From assembly GCA_036265935.1 (NCBI GenBank), contig DATAOB010000053.1, forward strand, positions 1 through 5,453: DNA of 5,453 bases, given 5' to 3'. The notes beneath the pieces were generated by a model that saw only the letters and a program-made list of their open reading frames with translations, searched no databases and had not been told where the DNA came from. The DNA is from JAFASC01 sp036265935 (GTDB lineage Bacteria; Pseudomonadota; Alphaproteobacteria; Rhizobiales; Beijerinckiaceae). Below, piece after piece: positions 1 through 5,453 of the stretch (within the stretch, counting starts at the first letter, position 1; every line of letters starts with the position of its first letter). The translations under genes and the position numbers were made by a program.

Positions 1-743
1 TCGAAGCGGCGGATTTTGCCGTCCTCCAGCGCGACGACATGGGTCGAACCGGTCGTCGTCATCTCGTCCATGCCGTCCGAGCCGTGCACTAGCCAGACGC
101 GCTCCGAGCCGAGATTTTTCAGAACCTGCGCCAGCGGCTCACGCCAGCTCGCCGAAAACACGCCGAGAAGCTGCCGCTTCACGCCGGCCGGATTGGACAA
201 CGGCCCGAGCAGATTGAAAATCGTGCGCGTGCCGAGTTCGACACGCGCCGGGCCGACATGGCGCATCGCGGCATGATGCGTCTGCGCCATCATAAAGCCG
301 ATTCCGGCCTCGCTCACGCAAGCGGCAACATCTTCCGCCGGCAATCCGATGCGGACGTTGAGCGCGCTCAAAACATCACTCGCGCCGGAGCGCGACGACG
401 CCGCGCGATTGCCGTGCTTGGCGACCGGCACGCCGCACGCGGCAACAATGATCGCTGCGAGCGTCGACACATTGTATGAGCCGACACCGTCGCCGCCGGT
501 GCCGACAATGTCGATGGCATCGTCCGGCGCATCGACGCGCAGCATTTTGGCGCGCATGGCGGTGACGGCGCCGGTCAGTTCGTCGACGCTTTCGCCGCGC
601 ACGCGCAGCGCCATCAGGAAGCCGCCCAGCTGCGCCGGCGTGACTTCGCCCGACAGCATCGCATCGAACGCCTCGGCGGCCTCGGCCTGCGTCAGCTTGG
701 CGCCGGCGGCGACTTTGGCGAGGAAGGGTTTGAACGATTCCAT
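1..743 (-). CDS. trpD: Anthranilate phosphoribosyltransferase, C-terminus cut by window edge
   Basis: Second step of tryptophan synthesis: transfers phosphoribosyl from PRPP to anthranilate, giving N-(5-phosphoribosyl)-anthranilate; cytosolic, normally a homodimer. Translation from the ATG at 743 begins MESFKPFLAK and stays open for 247 codons to the left edge. Family enzymes are about 340 residues, so roughly the last quarter is missing. Seen in order: the alpha-helical N-terminal domain (about 1-70), the PRPP-binding glycine loop GTGGDG (81-86), NVST (91-94), KHGNRAASSRSG (109-120), the anthranilate-site segment with GPAR (164-167) and GTRTIFNLLGPLSNPA (171-186), and the metal-binding DGMDEMT (223-229, acidic pair D226/E227). 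All expected key residues in the visible part are intact. The start lies 7 bases after the trpG stop, so the two genes are almost certainly cotranscribed and perhaps translationally coupled. trpC is expected beyond the left edge, by analogy with alphaproteobacterial trpGDC operons; that is inference. Confidence 0.97.
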   Translation of the reverse strand, partial: MESFKPFLAKVAAGAKLTQAEAAEAFDAMLSGEVTPAQLGGFLMALRVRGESVDELTGAVTAMRAKMLRVDAPDDAIDIVGTGGDGVGSYNVSTLAAIIVAACGVPVAKHGNRAASSRSGASDVLSALNVRIGLPAEDVAACVSEAGIGFMMAQTHHAAMRHVGPARVELGTRTIFNLLGPLSNPAGVKRQLLGVFSASWREPLAQVLKNLGSERVWLVHGSDGMDEMTTTGSTHVVALEDGKIRRF

Positions 744-750
744 GCAAAAC

Positions 751-1362
751 TCACGCGGCGCGGCGCTGATTTGCGTTCCACGCCGCCGCGATGCGCAAGA
801 AATTTTGGATCATCAGGTGGCCGTGCTCGGAAGCGATGCTTTCCGGGTGAAACTGCACGCCGTGGACGGGATGGGTCGCATGCGACAGGCCCATGATCAG
901 TCCGTCGTCGGTTTCCGCCGTGACTTCGAGTGGCAGCGGCAGATTCTCGCGCGCAACGACGAGCGAATGGTAGCGCGTCGCCAGAAACGGACCGTTGATG
1001 CCGCGGAACACCGAGCGGCCCTGATGCCGGATGATCGAGCGCTTGCCATGCACCGGGATCGGCGCACGCGCGACAGTTCCGCCATAGGCCTCGCCGATCG
1101 CCTGGTGACCAAGGCAGACCCCGAGGATCGGAACTTGTCCGTGCGCTTCCTTGATTAGATCGAGGCAAATGCCCGCCTCGCGCGGCGTACAGGGCCCGGG
1201 CGACAGCACGATTGCATCGGGCGAGCGCGCCAATACGTCGGGCACACTGATCTTGTCGTTCCGGTGCACGTCGACGCGCGCGCCTTCTGCCCCGAAATAG
1301 TGCACGAGGTTGAAGGTGAAACTGTCGTAATTGTCGATCAGCGTGACGTTGAGTTTCGACAT
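751..1362 (-). CDS. trpG: Anthranilate synthase component II (glutamine amidotransferase)
   Basis: Class I glutamine amidotransferase subunit. It hydrolyses glutamine and channels ammonia to TrpE, which makes anthranilate from chorismate. In many bacteria the same subunit also serves aminodeoxychorismate synthase (PabA role), which cannot be excluded here. The 203-residue product (family usual about 190-200) starts MSKLNVTLIDNYDSFTFNLV, the classic TrpG/PabA N-terminus. It has the oxyanion-hole loop LSPGPCTP (53-60), the nucleophile elbow GVCLGHQAIGE with Cys83, and GVQFHPES with His172 and Glu174, so the Cys-His-Glu triad is complete. The ATG at 1362 was chosen because the family begins 5-6 residues before the LIDNYDSF motif. 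An in-frame ATG at 1428 would add 22 residues of no recognisable character and nearly abut the upstream EcsC gene. Neither start has a strong Shine-Dalgarno sequence. trpD follows after 7 bases. Confidence 0.96.
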   Translation of the reverse strand: MSKLNVTLIDNYDSFTFNLVHYFGAEGARVDVHRNDKISVPDVLARSPDAIVLSPGPCTPREAGICLDLIKEAHGQVPILGVCLGHQAIGEAYGGTVARAPIPVHGKRSIIRHQGRSVFRGINGPFLATRYHSLVVARENLPLPLEVTAETDDGLIMGLSHATHPVHGVQFHPESIASEHGHLMIQNFLRIAAAWNANQRRAA

Positions 1363-1417
1363 GGCGATTGCGGGACGTCGGATCAGCCCCGCTTTCTCCG
1401 CCGATCGAACGGTGAAG

Positions 1418-2317
1418 TCAAACCGCATCGCGGTCGTTGCGGCCCGACAAAGTCAGCGAGTTCCGCCCGGCATCCCGGCGCAAGCCTGCGGCGATCCGCT
1501 CATAGGCCGCGCGTACCGGCGCCTGGCCATAGGTGCGCTCGAGCCGGCGCACGATGAAATGCCCGCGCGCCAAAGACTGAAAATGCTGCGCGAAAGCGAG
1601 GTTCACGGCAGCCCCGCCGACGGCGCCGAGCACCGGGATCGCCTGAGCAGCGATCTTCTGCGACACGACCAGGCCGAAACGGCCGGCAATCTGGCTCATC
1701 AGCCGCAGCAGGATCGGCGCGGTCTCGCCGCCGACGCCGCGGAGCGCAATATGGCGGGCGGCCTCGCTCACCGACTTCGCCAAGAACCCGCGGAACGCGA
1801 AATACCCGCCCTCGACGAGGTCCGAAGTCCCCGGCTGGCGGCCGAGCGCAAAGACTTCGAGACAGGCCAGCGCCGCTTCGGGATCGCTGAGGTCCTCGCC
1901 TTCGGCGTGACCAATTTCGGCAATGGAGCGCAGGATCAGCGTTGTCGAGACCGGCAGCTCGACCGGCAGCGTGATGAGCCCAAAGGCACCGCCGACCGCA
2001 CCGGAAGCCGTTACCAGCGCGCGATGCAGATTGCGCCGGTCGCCTCGTTGCGGCGGGGCGCTGGCGAGGCCCGCCAAAGCGACGCGCATGGCCGCTCTGA
2101 GCGCGAGGGTGACCGCCTTGCCCACGACCCCCGAGATCCGCTGCGGCACAAGCTTACCTGCGAAATCGATCTGACGGCCGACCATCTCAGTGAGCCTGCC
2201 GGCAAAGGTTGTGCGCTCAAGCGCATGAACCGCTTCGCGCAGCGCAGCTTCGTCCTTCGGCGACATGGCGGGAAACGGCGGCGCATCGGATGGTGTGACA
2301 AGGTCGAGTGCTTGCAT
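1418..2317 (-). CDS. EcsC family protein
   Basis: Predicted 299-residue EcsC-family protein. The family is named after the third gene of the Bacillus subtilis ecs ABC-transporter operon; its biochemical role is unknown. Sequence support: the core from about residue 106, GAVGGAFGLITLPVELP followed by STTLILRSIAEIG, then EGEDLSDPEAALACLEVFALG (139-159), and a C-terminal block with QKIAAQAIPVLGAVGGAA (220-237), HFQSLARGHFIVRRLERTYG (245-264). Both blocks are hallmarks of proteobacterial EcsC proteins. The glycine- and alanine-rich stretches around 102-125 and 225-243 may contact membrane, but no signal peptide or clear membrane segment is visible. The frame stays open far upstream (to 3388), but that part is antisense to the SDR gene and does not look like protein. 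The ATG at 2317 gives a normal-looking N-terminus; the ATG at 2377 (20 residues more) is the alternative. Neither has a clear ribosome binding site. The stop is 55 bases before trpG, so cotranscription is possible; a link to tryptophan synthesis is not implied. Confidence 0.88.
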   Translation of the reverse strand: MQALDLVTPSDAPPFPAMSPKDEAALREAVHALERTTFAGRLTEMVGRQIDFAGKLVPQRISGVVGKAVTLALRAAMRVALAGLASAPPQRGDRRNLHRALVTASGAVGGAFGLITLPVELPVSTTLILRSIAEIGHAEGEDLSDPEAALACLEVFALGRQPGTSDLVEGGYFAFRGFLAKSVSEAARHIALRGVGGETAPILLRLMSQIAGRFGLVVSQKIAAQAIPVLGAVGGAAVNLAFAQHFQSLARGHFIVRRLERTYGQAPVRAAYERIAAGLRRDAGRNSLTLSGRNDRDAV

Positions 2318-2326
2318 GAATGCAAG
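2311..2326. repeat. Perfect inverted repeat over the EcsC gene start codon
   Basis: Read on the minus strand this is CTTGCATTCATGCAAG: two 7-base arms separated by TC, with the ATG start of the EcsC-family gene in the right arm. It could be a small dyad operator, or in RNA a 6-bp hairpin (CUUGCA/UGCAAG, loop UUCA) that partly hides the start codon. A dyad of this size is expected by chance a few times in a window this long, so only its position on the start codon makes it notable. Confidence 0.4.
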
Positions 2327-2440
2327 ATCGTGCGGGGCGGCGCTCTGGACAAGGCGCGCCCGCGTCCTGCGGCACATTTGCGCTTGAGCATGGCTCGACG
2401 CTAACCTCGCACTGACGCGGAGTTTCGGAAGTCCAGCACA
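2318..2440. promoter_or_regulatory. Divergent intergenic region between EcsC gene and SDR
   Basis: These 123 bases separate two genes transcribed away from each other, so promoters for both directions must lie here or extend into the neighbouring coding sequence. I looked for paired -35/-10 boxes on both strands. The best partial match on the plus strand, TTGAGC at 2384-2389, has no acceptable -10 at 16-18 bases, so no promoter is called. Part of the region is also coding if the EcsC gene starts at 2377 instead of 2317. Confidence 0.4.
2427..2431 (+). promoter_or_regulatory. Ribosome binding site of the SDR gene
   Basis: GGAAG lies 9 bases before the ATG at 2441, within the usual Shine-Dalgarno spacing. 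It supports that start, which also places the coenzyme-binding glycine motif at the normal distance from the N-terminus. Confidence 0.55.
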
Positions 2441-3232
2441 ATGTCCGAAGATTCGTTTTGTGCGATCGTCACGGGAGCGGGGTCGGGGCTCGGCGCCGCC
2501 ACAGCCATCGGCCTCGCCGATACGGGCGCGTGCCTCGTCATAAATTACCTGTCGAATCGCGACGGTGCTGAGGACGTTGCCGAAACCTGCCGCATGGCGG
2601 GAGCCGAGGCGGTTGTCGTCCATGGCGATGTCGCTTCCGATGCCGATTGTCAGCGCATCGTTGCGGCTGCCGAATCGTTTGGCAGGTTGAACGCGCTCGT
2701 AAATAACGCCGGCACAACAAAACACGTGCCGCATGGCGAGCTCGATCGGCTCTCTGCAGAGGACTTCCACAGAATCTACGCGGTGAACACAATCGGTGCC
2801 TATCAGATGGTCAGAGCTGCAGGTCCGCTGCTCGAGGCCGGTGCGAAGAGTTGGGGGATTGCATCGGCTGTGGTGAACGTTTCCTCGATTGCGGGCATCA
2901 GCGGCATCGGTTCTTCGGTCGCATATGTCGCAAGCAAAGGCGCATTGAACGCGATGACGCTCGCGCTCGCCCGTGCGCTCGCACCAAGCATTCGGGTCAA
3001 TGCGGTTTGTCCGGGCTACATGGATACGCCGTGGTTTGAAAAAGGACTCGGCGCGGCGGCCGCGGATCAAATACGCGAGCGGGTCAAATCGGGCATGCCG
3101 CTGAAACTTGCGCCAACCGGCGAGGACATTGCCGAGCTCGTCTGTTTCCTTGCCACGCCGAAATCCATGAGCATGACCGGAGAGATCGTGCGCATGGACG
3201 CAGGATATCATCTCGTGACCGCTCCCGGCTAG
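2441..3232 (+). CDS. Classical SDR-family NAD(P)-dependent oxidoreductase
   Basis: Short-chain dehydrogenase/reductase of 263 residues, the classical-SDR length, expected to be soluble and to interconvert an alcohol and a ketone with NAD(P)(H). Seen: the Rossmann glycine motif TGAGSGLG (11-18), the acidic D64 after beta-strand 4 (GDV), NNAG (88-91), and a complete catalytic tetrad Asn116 (in VNTIGAY), Ser149 (in NVSSIAG), Tyr162 and Lys166 (in YVASK). The NAVCPGYMDTPW segment (187-198) is the conserved post-catalytic stretch, and the C-terminus has the family ending TGEIVRMDAGYH. The segment after beta-strand 2 (VINYLSNRDGAE, 33-44) resembles FabG and glucose-dehydrogenase-like SDRs that use NADP(H), so NADP(H) preference is inferred. 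The substrate is not predictable. The gene is divergent from the EcsC gene and shares its strand with a downstream Baeyer-Villiger-type monooxygenase, with which it might act in sequence. FabG-like annotation is possible, but nothing in the context suggests fatty-acid synthesis. Confidence 0.94.
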   Translation: MSEDSFCAIVTGAGSGLGAATAIGLADTGACLVINYLSNRDGAEDVAETCRMAGAEAVVVHGDVASDADCQRIVAAAESFGRLNALVNNAGTTKHVPHGELDRLSAEDFHRIYAVNTIGAYQMVRAAGPLLEAGAKSWGIASAVVNVSSIAGISGIGSSVAYVASKGALNAMTLALARALAPSIRVNAVCPGYMDTPWFEKGLGAAAADQIRERVKSGMPLKLAPTGEDIAELVCFLATPKSMSMTGEIVRMDAGYHLVTAPG

Positions 3233-3390
3233 AATCGTTGTTTTCATGTCAACCATTCGACACAAGGAATGTGTATCTGGCGTTGAGATAGGCCGTTGCA
3301 CTGATCGAACGCATCTCTCGGCTTTAGAACCGGAAGTTGCGGAACGCTCTCTACAAAGGCGAGGGCCTGCCGATTTCAGGAAGACCATTT
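3233..3390. other. Gap after SDR, no convincing gene
   Basis: This stretch lies between the SDR stop and the first recognisable RTX/cadherin-like codons. It holds a 52-codon open frame (ATG at 3246, stop 3402-3404) with no Shine-Dalgarno sequence and no recognisable motif, and a 5-bp inverted repeat ACACA/TGTGT (3260-3264 and 3270-3274). I see no clear terminator for the SDR and no insertion-sequence ends. The break that removed the 5' part of the RTX gene probably lies at the right side of this stretch. Confidence 0.4.
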
Positions 3391-3994
3391 TTGGTCGGCA
3401 CTAATGATGCGCCGACGGCCGCCGGCCAGAGCGTCATCGCCGATGCCGGCGCGAACGGCGTGCTGTTCATTCCGGATTGGGCGATGGTCGCGAATGCGAG
3501 CGATCCCGACACGGCCGACGCGCTGACGGTCGGCGCTACAAGCGATCAATCGGGGGGTGGCGCGAGCCCCTTCGGGACCTCAGTCTTCTTCAGCGACGAC
3601 TCGATCCTGGGCGCCTCGTTCGATTACCAGGTCAGCGACGGCAATACGCTGAGCGCACCGGCGACGGTGACGGTCGACAACAACCCGAACCCGACAAGTC
3701 CTCTCACCGGCGCGAGCGGCGATGACATCATTAGCGGCGTTCACGGTGGCGAGACGCTCAAATGGCGGCGCCGGGAATGACGTCCTGCTCGGCCGTGGCG
3801 GTGCCACCCTGACCGGTGGCAGCGAAACCTCAGGGGACGATCAGTTCCAGTCGACGACGAGCCTCTTCCACTTCGACACCGCGAACAGCACGTTGTACTT
3901 CAGCCCGGACGGGACGACGGGCTCCGCAACGGCGCTGGCGCAAGTGCAGAGCGGCGTGACCTTGGGGCCTGCGGACATCCGCATCGTCGGCTGA
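3337..3994 (+). pseudogene. Frameshifted 3' remnant of a cadherin-like/RTX calcium-binding secreted protein
   Basis: C-terminal piece of what in relatives is a large type I-secreted repeat protein (adhesin or RTX family). Frame 1 is open from a TTG at 3337 after a TAG at 3325-3327. Recognisable sequence starts near 3391 with VGTNDAP, the usual boundary of tandem cadherin-like/VCBS-type domains, then IPDWAMVANASDPDTADALTV and FDYQVSDG, ending in VTVDNN. A degenerate RTX unit LTGASGDDIISG follows, then the frame runs into WRRRE and a stop at 3778-3780. The adjacent frame carries the continuation from 3761: NGGAGNDVLLG (consensus GGxGxDxLx nonapeptide), TLTGG, FHFDTANSTLYFSPDG and a final ADIRIVG, which resembles serralysin-type secretion C-termini. 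One A too many in the AAA at 3760-3762 separates the halves; without it the product is about 218 residues. There is no signal for a start near the domain boundary, and the 5' part, normally hundreds of residues or more, is absent. Probably nonfunctional; a sequencing error would explain the frameshift but not the truncation. Confidence 0.82.
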
Positions 3995-3997
3995 TTG

Positions 3998-4009
3998 CAG
4001 CTTCGGCTG
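3998..4009 (+). terminator. Small UUCG-capped hairpin after RTX remnant stop
   Basis: CAGC-TTCG-GCTG forms a 4-bp stem with a UUCG tetraloop, an unusually stable loop type, starting 3 bases after the TGA at 3992-3994. No T-run follows, so it is at best a weak terminator or RNA 3'-end stabiliser, and could be chance. Confidence 0.25.
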
Positions 4010-4018
4010 ACCAGAACA

Positions 4019-4042
4019 GGCGCGACCCGCAGGGGCCGCGCC
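4019..4042 (+). terminator. GC-rich hairpin, possible terminator without U-tract
   Basis: GGCGCG (4019-4024) pairs with CGCGCC (4037-4042). After one A/C mismatch, CCC (4026-4028) pairs with GGG (4033-4035) around the loop GCAG. The stem is strong and lies between two genes on the same strand, but no T-run follows, so a rho-independent role is unproven. Confidence 0.3.
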
Positions 4043-4087
4043 GCTGCATTCGCGACCTCGGCAAGTCGCAAACCGCGTGCTAGCTTT

Positions 4088-4115
4088 CGCGCGCATCGCG
4101 TAAATGACGCGCGCG
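4088..4115. repeat. Inverted repeat just before the monooxygenase ribosome binding site
   Basis: CGCGCGC (4088-4094) and GCGCGCG (4109-4115) are complementary arms around a 14-base loop. The last base of the right arm is the first G of the GGGAG ribosome binding site. It might act as an operator or lower translation by pairing near the site. Alternating CG runs are common in GC-rich DNA, so chance is a serious alternative. Confidence 0.25.
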
Positions 4116-4119
4116 GGAG
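4115..4119 (+). promoter_or_regulatory. Ribosome binding site deciding the GTG start
   Basis: GGGAG lies 6 bases before the GTG at 4126. The frame is closed upstream by TGA at 4105-4107 and contains no other start codon in between, so this site and GTG define the monooxygenase start. Confidence 0.6.
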
Positions 4120-4125
4120 ACACAC

Positions 4126-5453
4126 GTGGGGCTGGAGCTCAACCCGGATCGCAGATTCGACGCGGTGATCGTCGGCGCCGGGCTTGCCGGCATCTACATG
4201 CTCCATCGTCTGCGCAGTCTCGGCTTCTCGGCGCGCGTTTATGAAGCGGGCAGCGGCGTCGGCGGCACCTGGTACTGGAATCGCTATCCCGGCGCACGCT
4301 GCGACGTCGAGAGCATGGATTACTCCTACTCCTTCTCGGACGAGCTGCAGCAGGACTGGCGCTGGAGCGAGCGCTACGCTGCGCAGCCGGAAATCCTCGC
4401 CTACGTCGATCATGTCGTCGACAGATTCGATCTGCGGCGCGACATAGAGCTCGACACCCGCATCACCGAAGCTCATTACGACGAGGCCGCCGCACGATGG
4501 ACGATTTCGACCGATCGCGGTGAGCGCGTCGCCGCGCAATTCTGCATCATGGCGACGGGCTGCTTATCGGCGGCACAGATTCCGGAAATTCCCGGGCTCA
4601 AAGCCTTTGAAGGCAAGCGCTATCACACCGGCCATTGGCCGCATGAAGGAGTCGATTTCACCGGGGAGCGCGTTGCCGTGATTGGAACGGGCTCATCCGC
4701 AATCCAATCGATCCCCATCATTGCCGAGCAGGCGGTGCACCTCTTCGTCTTTCAGCGCACGCCGAATTTTGCCGTTCCCGCGCATAATAAACCGCTCGAT
4801 CCGGAATACGAGCGGCGCGTCAAGGCGAACTACACCGCGTTCCGTAGAGAGGCGCGGGAATCGCGTCTCGGCTTCATGGTCGAACGCAACGAGCAGTCGG
4901 CGCTTGCCGTTCCCGCCGAAGAGCGGCAACGCGAATACGAGAAGCGTTGGAATCGCGGTGGTCTCGGCTTCGCGGCGACCTATGCGGACCTGCTCACCGA
5001 CGAAGACGCCAACGATACGGCGGCGGAATTCTTCCGCGCCAAGATACGGCGCCTCGTCCGTGACCCGGCAATTGCCGACGCGCTCAGCCCGAAAGATTAT
5101 CCGATCGGCACCAAGCGCCTCTGCGTCGACACCGATTATTACGCCACCTTCAATCGCGACAACGTCACGCTGATCGATATCCGCAAAAACCCGATCGAGG
5201 CGCTGACACGGAGCGGCGTGCAGACGCGGGACGCGCATTATGCCGTCGACAGCATCGTCTTCGCCACCGGCTTCGACGCGATGACCGGCGCTCTCCTAAA
5301 GATCGACATAAGCGGACGCGCGAATCAGACGCTGCGGCAGAAATGGGAAGCGGGTCCGCGCACTTATCTCGGCATCGCGGTGGCGGGATTCCCGAACCTG
5401 TTCCTCATCACCGGGCCAGGTAGCCCCTCCGTCCTCAGCAATATGATCGTTTC
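4126..5453 (+). CDS. Baeyer-Villiger-type flavin monooxygenase, C-terminus cut by window edge
   Basis: FAD- and NADPH-dependent monooxygenase of the class B (type I Baeyer-Villiger) group, which inserts oxygen next to a ketone carbonyl to give an ester or lactone; cytosolic. 442 codons are visible with no stop; relatives have about 530-550 residues, so roughly the last 100 are missing. Seen in order: FAD-binding GAGLAG (17-22); the BVMO motif GGTWYWNRYPGARCD (46-60); the BVMO fingerprint FxGxxxHxxxWP as FEGKRYHTGHWP (161-172); the NADPH-binding Rossmann motif GTGSSA (187-192) and QRTPN (210-214); GTKRLCVDTDYYATFNRDNV (328-347), whose Arg331 matches the catalytic arginine of phenylacetone monooxygenase; ATGF (380-383); and GPGSPSVLSNM (430-440). 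These separate it from plain flavin-containing monooxygenases. The substrate (cyclic, linear or aryl ketone, steroid) cannot be told. The start is GTG with a good ribosome binding site. The intact SDR upstream could supply a ketone, though a dead RTX fragment separates the two genes. Confidence 0.95.
   Translation, partial: MGLELNPDRRFDAVIVGAGLAGIYMLHRLRSLGFSARVYEAGSGVGGTWYWNRYPGARCDVESMDYSYSFSDELQQDWRWSERYAAQPEILAYVDHVVDRFDLRRDIELDTRITEAHYDEAAARWTISTDRGERVAAQFCIMATGCLSAAQIPEIPGLKAFEGKRYHTGHWPHEGVDFTGERVAVIGTGSSAIQSIPIIAEQAVHLFVFQRTPNFAVPAHNKPLDPEYERRVKANYTAFRREARESRLGFMVERNEQSALAVPAEERQREYEKRWNRGGLGFAATYADLLTDEDANDTAAEFFRAKIRRLVRDPAIADALSPKDYPIGTKRLCVDTDYYATFNRDNVTLIDIRKNPIEALTRSGVQTRDAHYAVDSIVFATGFDAMTGALLKIDISGRANQTLRQKWEAGPRTYLGIAVAGFPNLFLITGPGSPSVLSNMIV

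Noticed and set aside
349..1158. 269-codon plus-strand open frame
   Set aside because: It lies antisense to trpD and trpG, both of which show all family motifs; its translation is low-complexity Ala/Arg/Ser.
1331..2404. 357-codon plus-strand open frame
   Set aside because: It is antisense to the EcsC gene and part of trpG; the product is Arg/Asp/Ala-rich with no motif, a typical shadow frame in GC-rich DNA.
2318..3388. Upstream 357 codons of the minus-strand open frame that continues into the EcsC protein (656 codons in total)
   Set aside because: It runs antisense across the entire SDR gene, whose motifs are unmistakable. Its translation is rich in Arg, Cys and His with no domain, as expected for the reverse of high-GC codons. 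Only the part from 2317 downward matches a family.
3246..3404. 52-codon plus-strand open frame between the SDR and RTX remnant
   Set aside because: It has no ribosome binding site, no known motif, and overlaps the start of the RTX remnant; it may be a chance frame, though I cannot exclude a fragment of a lost gene.
3761..3994. The 3' RTX part as a separate gene starting at ATG 3722
   Set aside because: The first 13 residues from 3722 are out of frame with the RTX reading of the same DNA, and there is no ribosome binding site. The sequence is simply the continuation of the upstream frame after the extra A.
3233..4125. Insertion sequence or transposon carrying the RTX fragment
   Set aside because: I found no transposase-like frame, no terminal inverted repeats and no obvious direct repeats at the borders by eye.
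3841..4539. 232-codon minus-strand open frame across the RTX remnant and the monooxygenase start
   Set aside because: It is antisense to the FAD-binding region of the monooxygenase and contains no recognisable domain.

Overview
The window looks like chromosomal DNA from a GC-rich alphaproteobacterium, probably of the Rhizobiales/Hyphomicrobiales (Bradyrhizobium/Rhodopseudomonas-like). This is inferred from high GC with strong third-position G/C, a trpG-trpD pair in the usual trpGDC order, an EcsC-family protein of the type common in that order, and an RTX protein tail of a type seen in rhizobia. No rRNA, tRNA, CRISPR array, integrase, transposase or complete insertion sequence is visible.

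Layout: the left part is transcribed on the minus strand and the right part on the plus strand, switching at a 123-base divergent intergenic region (2318-2440). Minus strand, in order of transcription: an EcsC-family protein (2317-1418), trpG (1362-751), then trpD (743 to the left edge, missing its C-terminus). TrpG supplies ammonia from glutamine to anthranilate synthase, and TrpD attaches the phosphoribosyl group to anthranilate. The two genes are 7 bases apart and surely cotranscribed. The EcsC gene lies 55 bases upstream and may share the transcript.

Plus strand: a classical short-chain dehydrogenase/reductase (2441-3232), then a decayed 3' fragment of a secreted cadherin-like/RTX calcium-binding protein (about 3391-3994), then a Baeyer-Villiger-type flavin monooxygenase starting at a GTG codon (4126) and running off the right edge. 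An SDR and a BVMO can work in sequence (alcohol to ketone, ketone to ester or lactone), so they may form a catabolic pair, but no substrate can be read from the sequence. The RTX fragment between them lacks any plausible 5' end and is broken by one extra A in the AAA at 3760-3762. Removing that base restores a typical RTX nonapeptide and a serralysin-type secretion C-terminus.

The window is mostly ordinary. The most useful observations are the frameshifted RTX remnant, the palindrome on the start codon of the EcsC gene, and the possible SDR/BVMO pairing. I see no convincing undescribed system.
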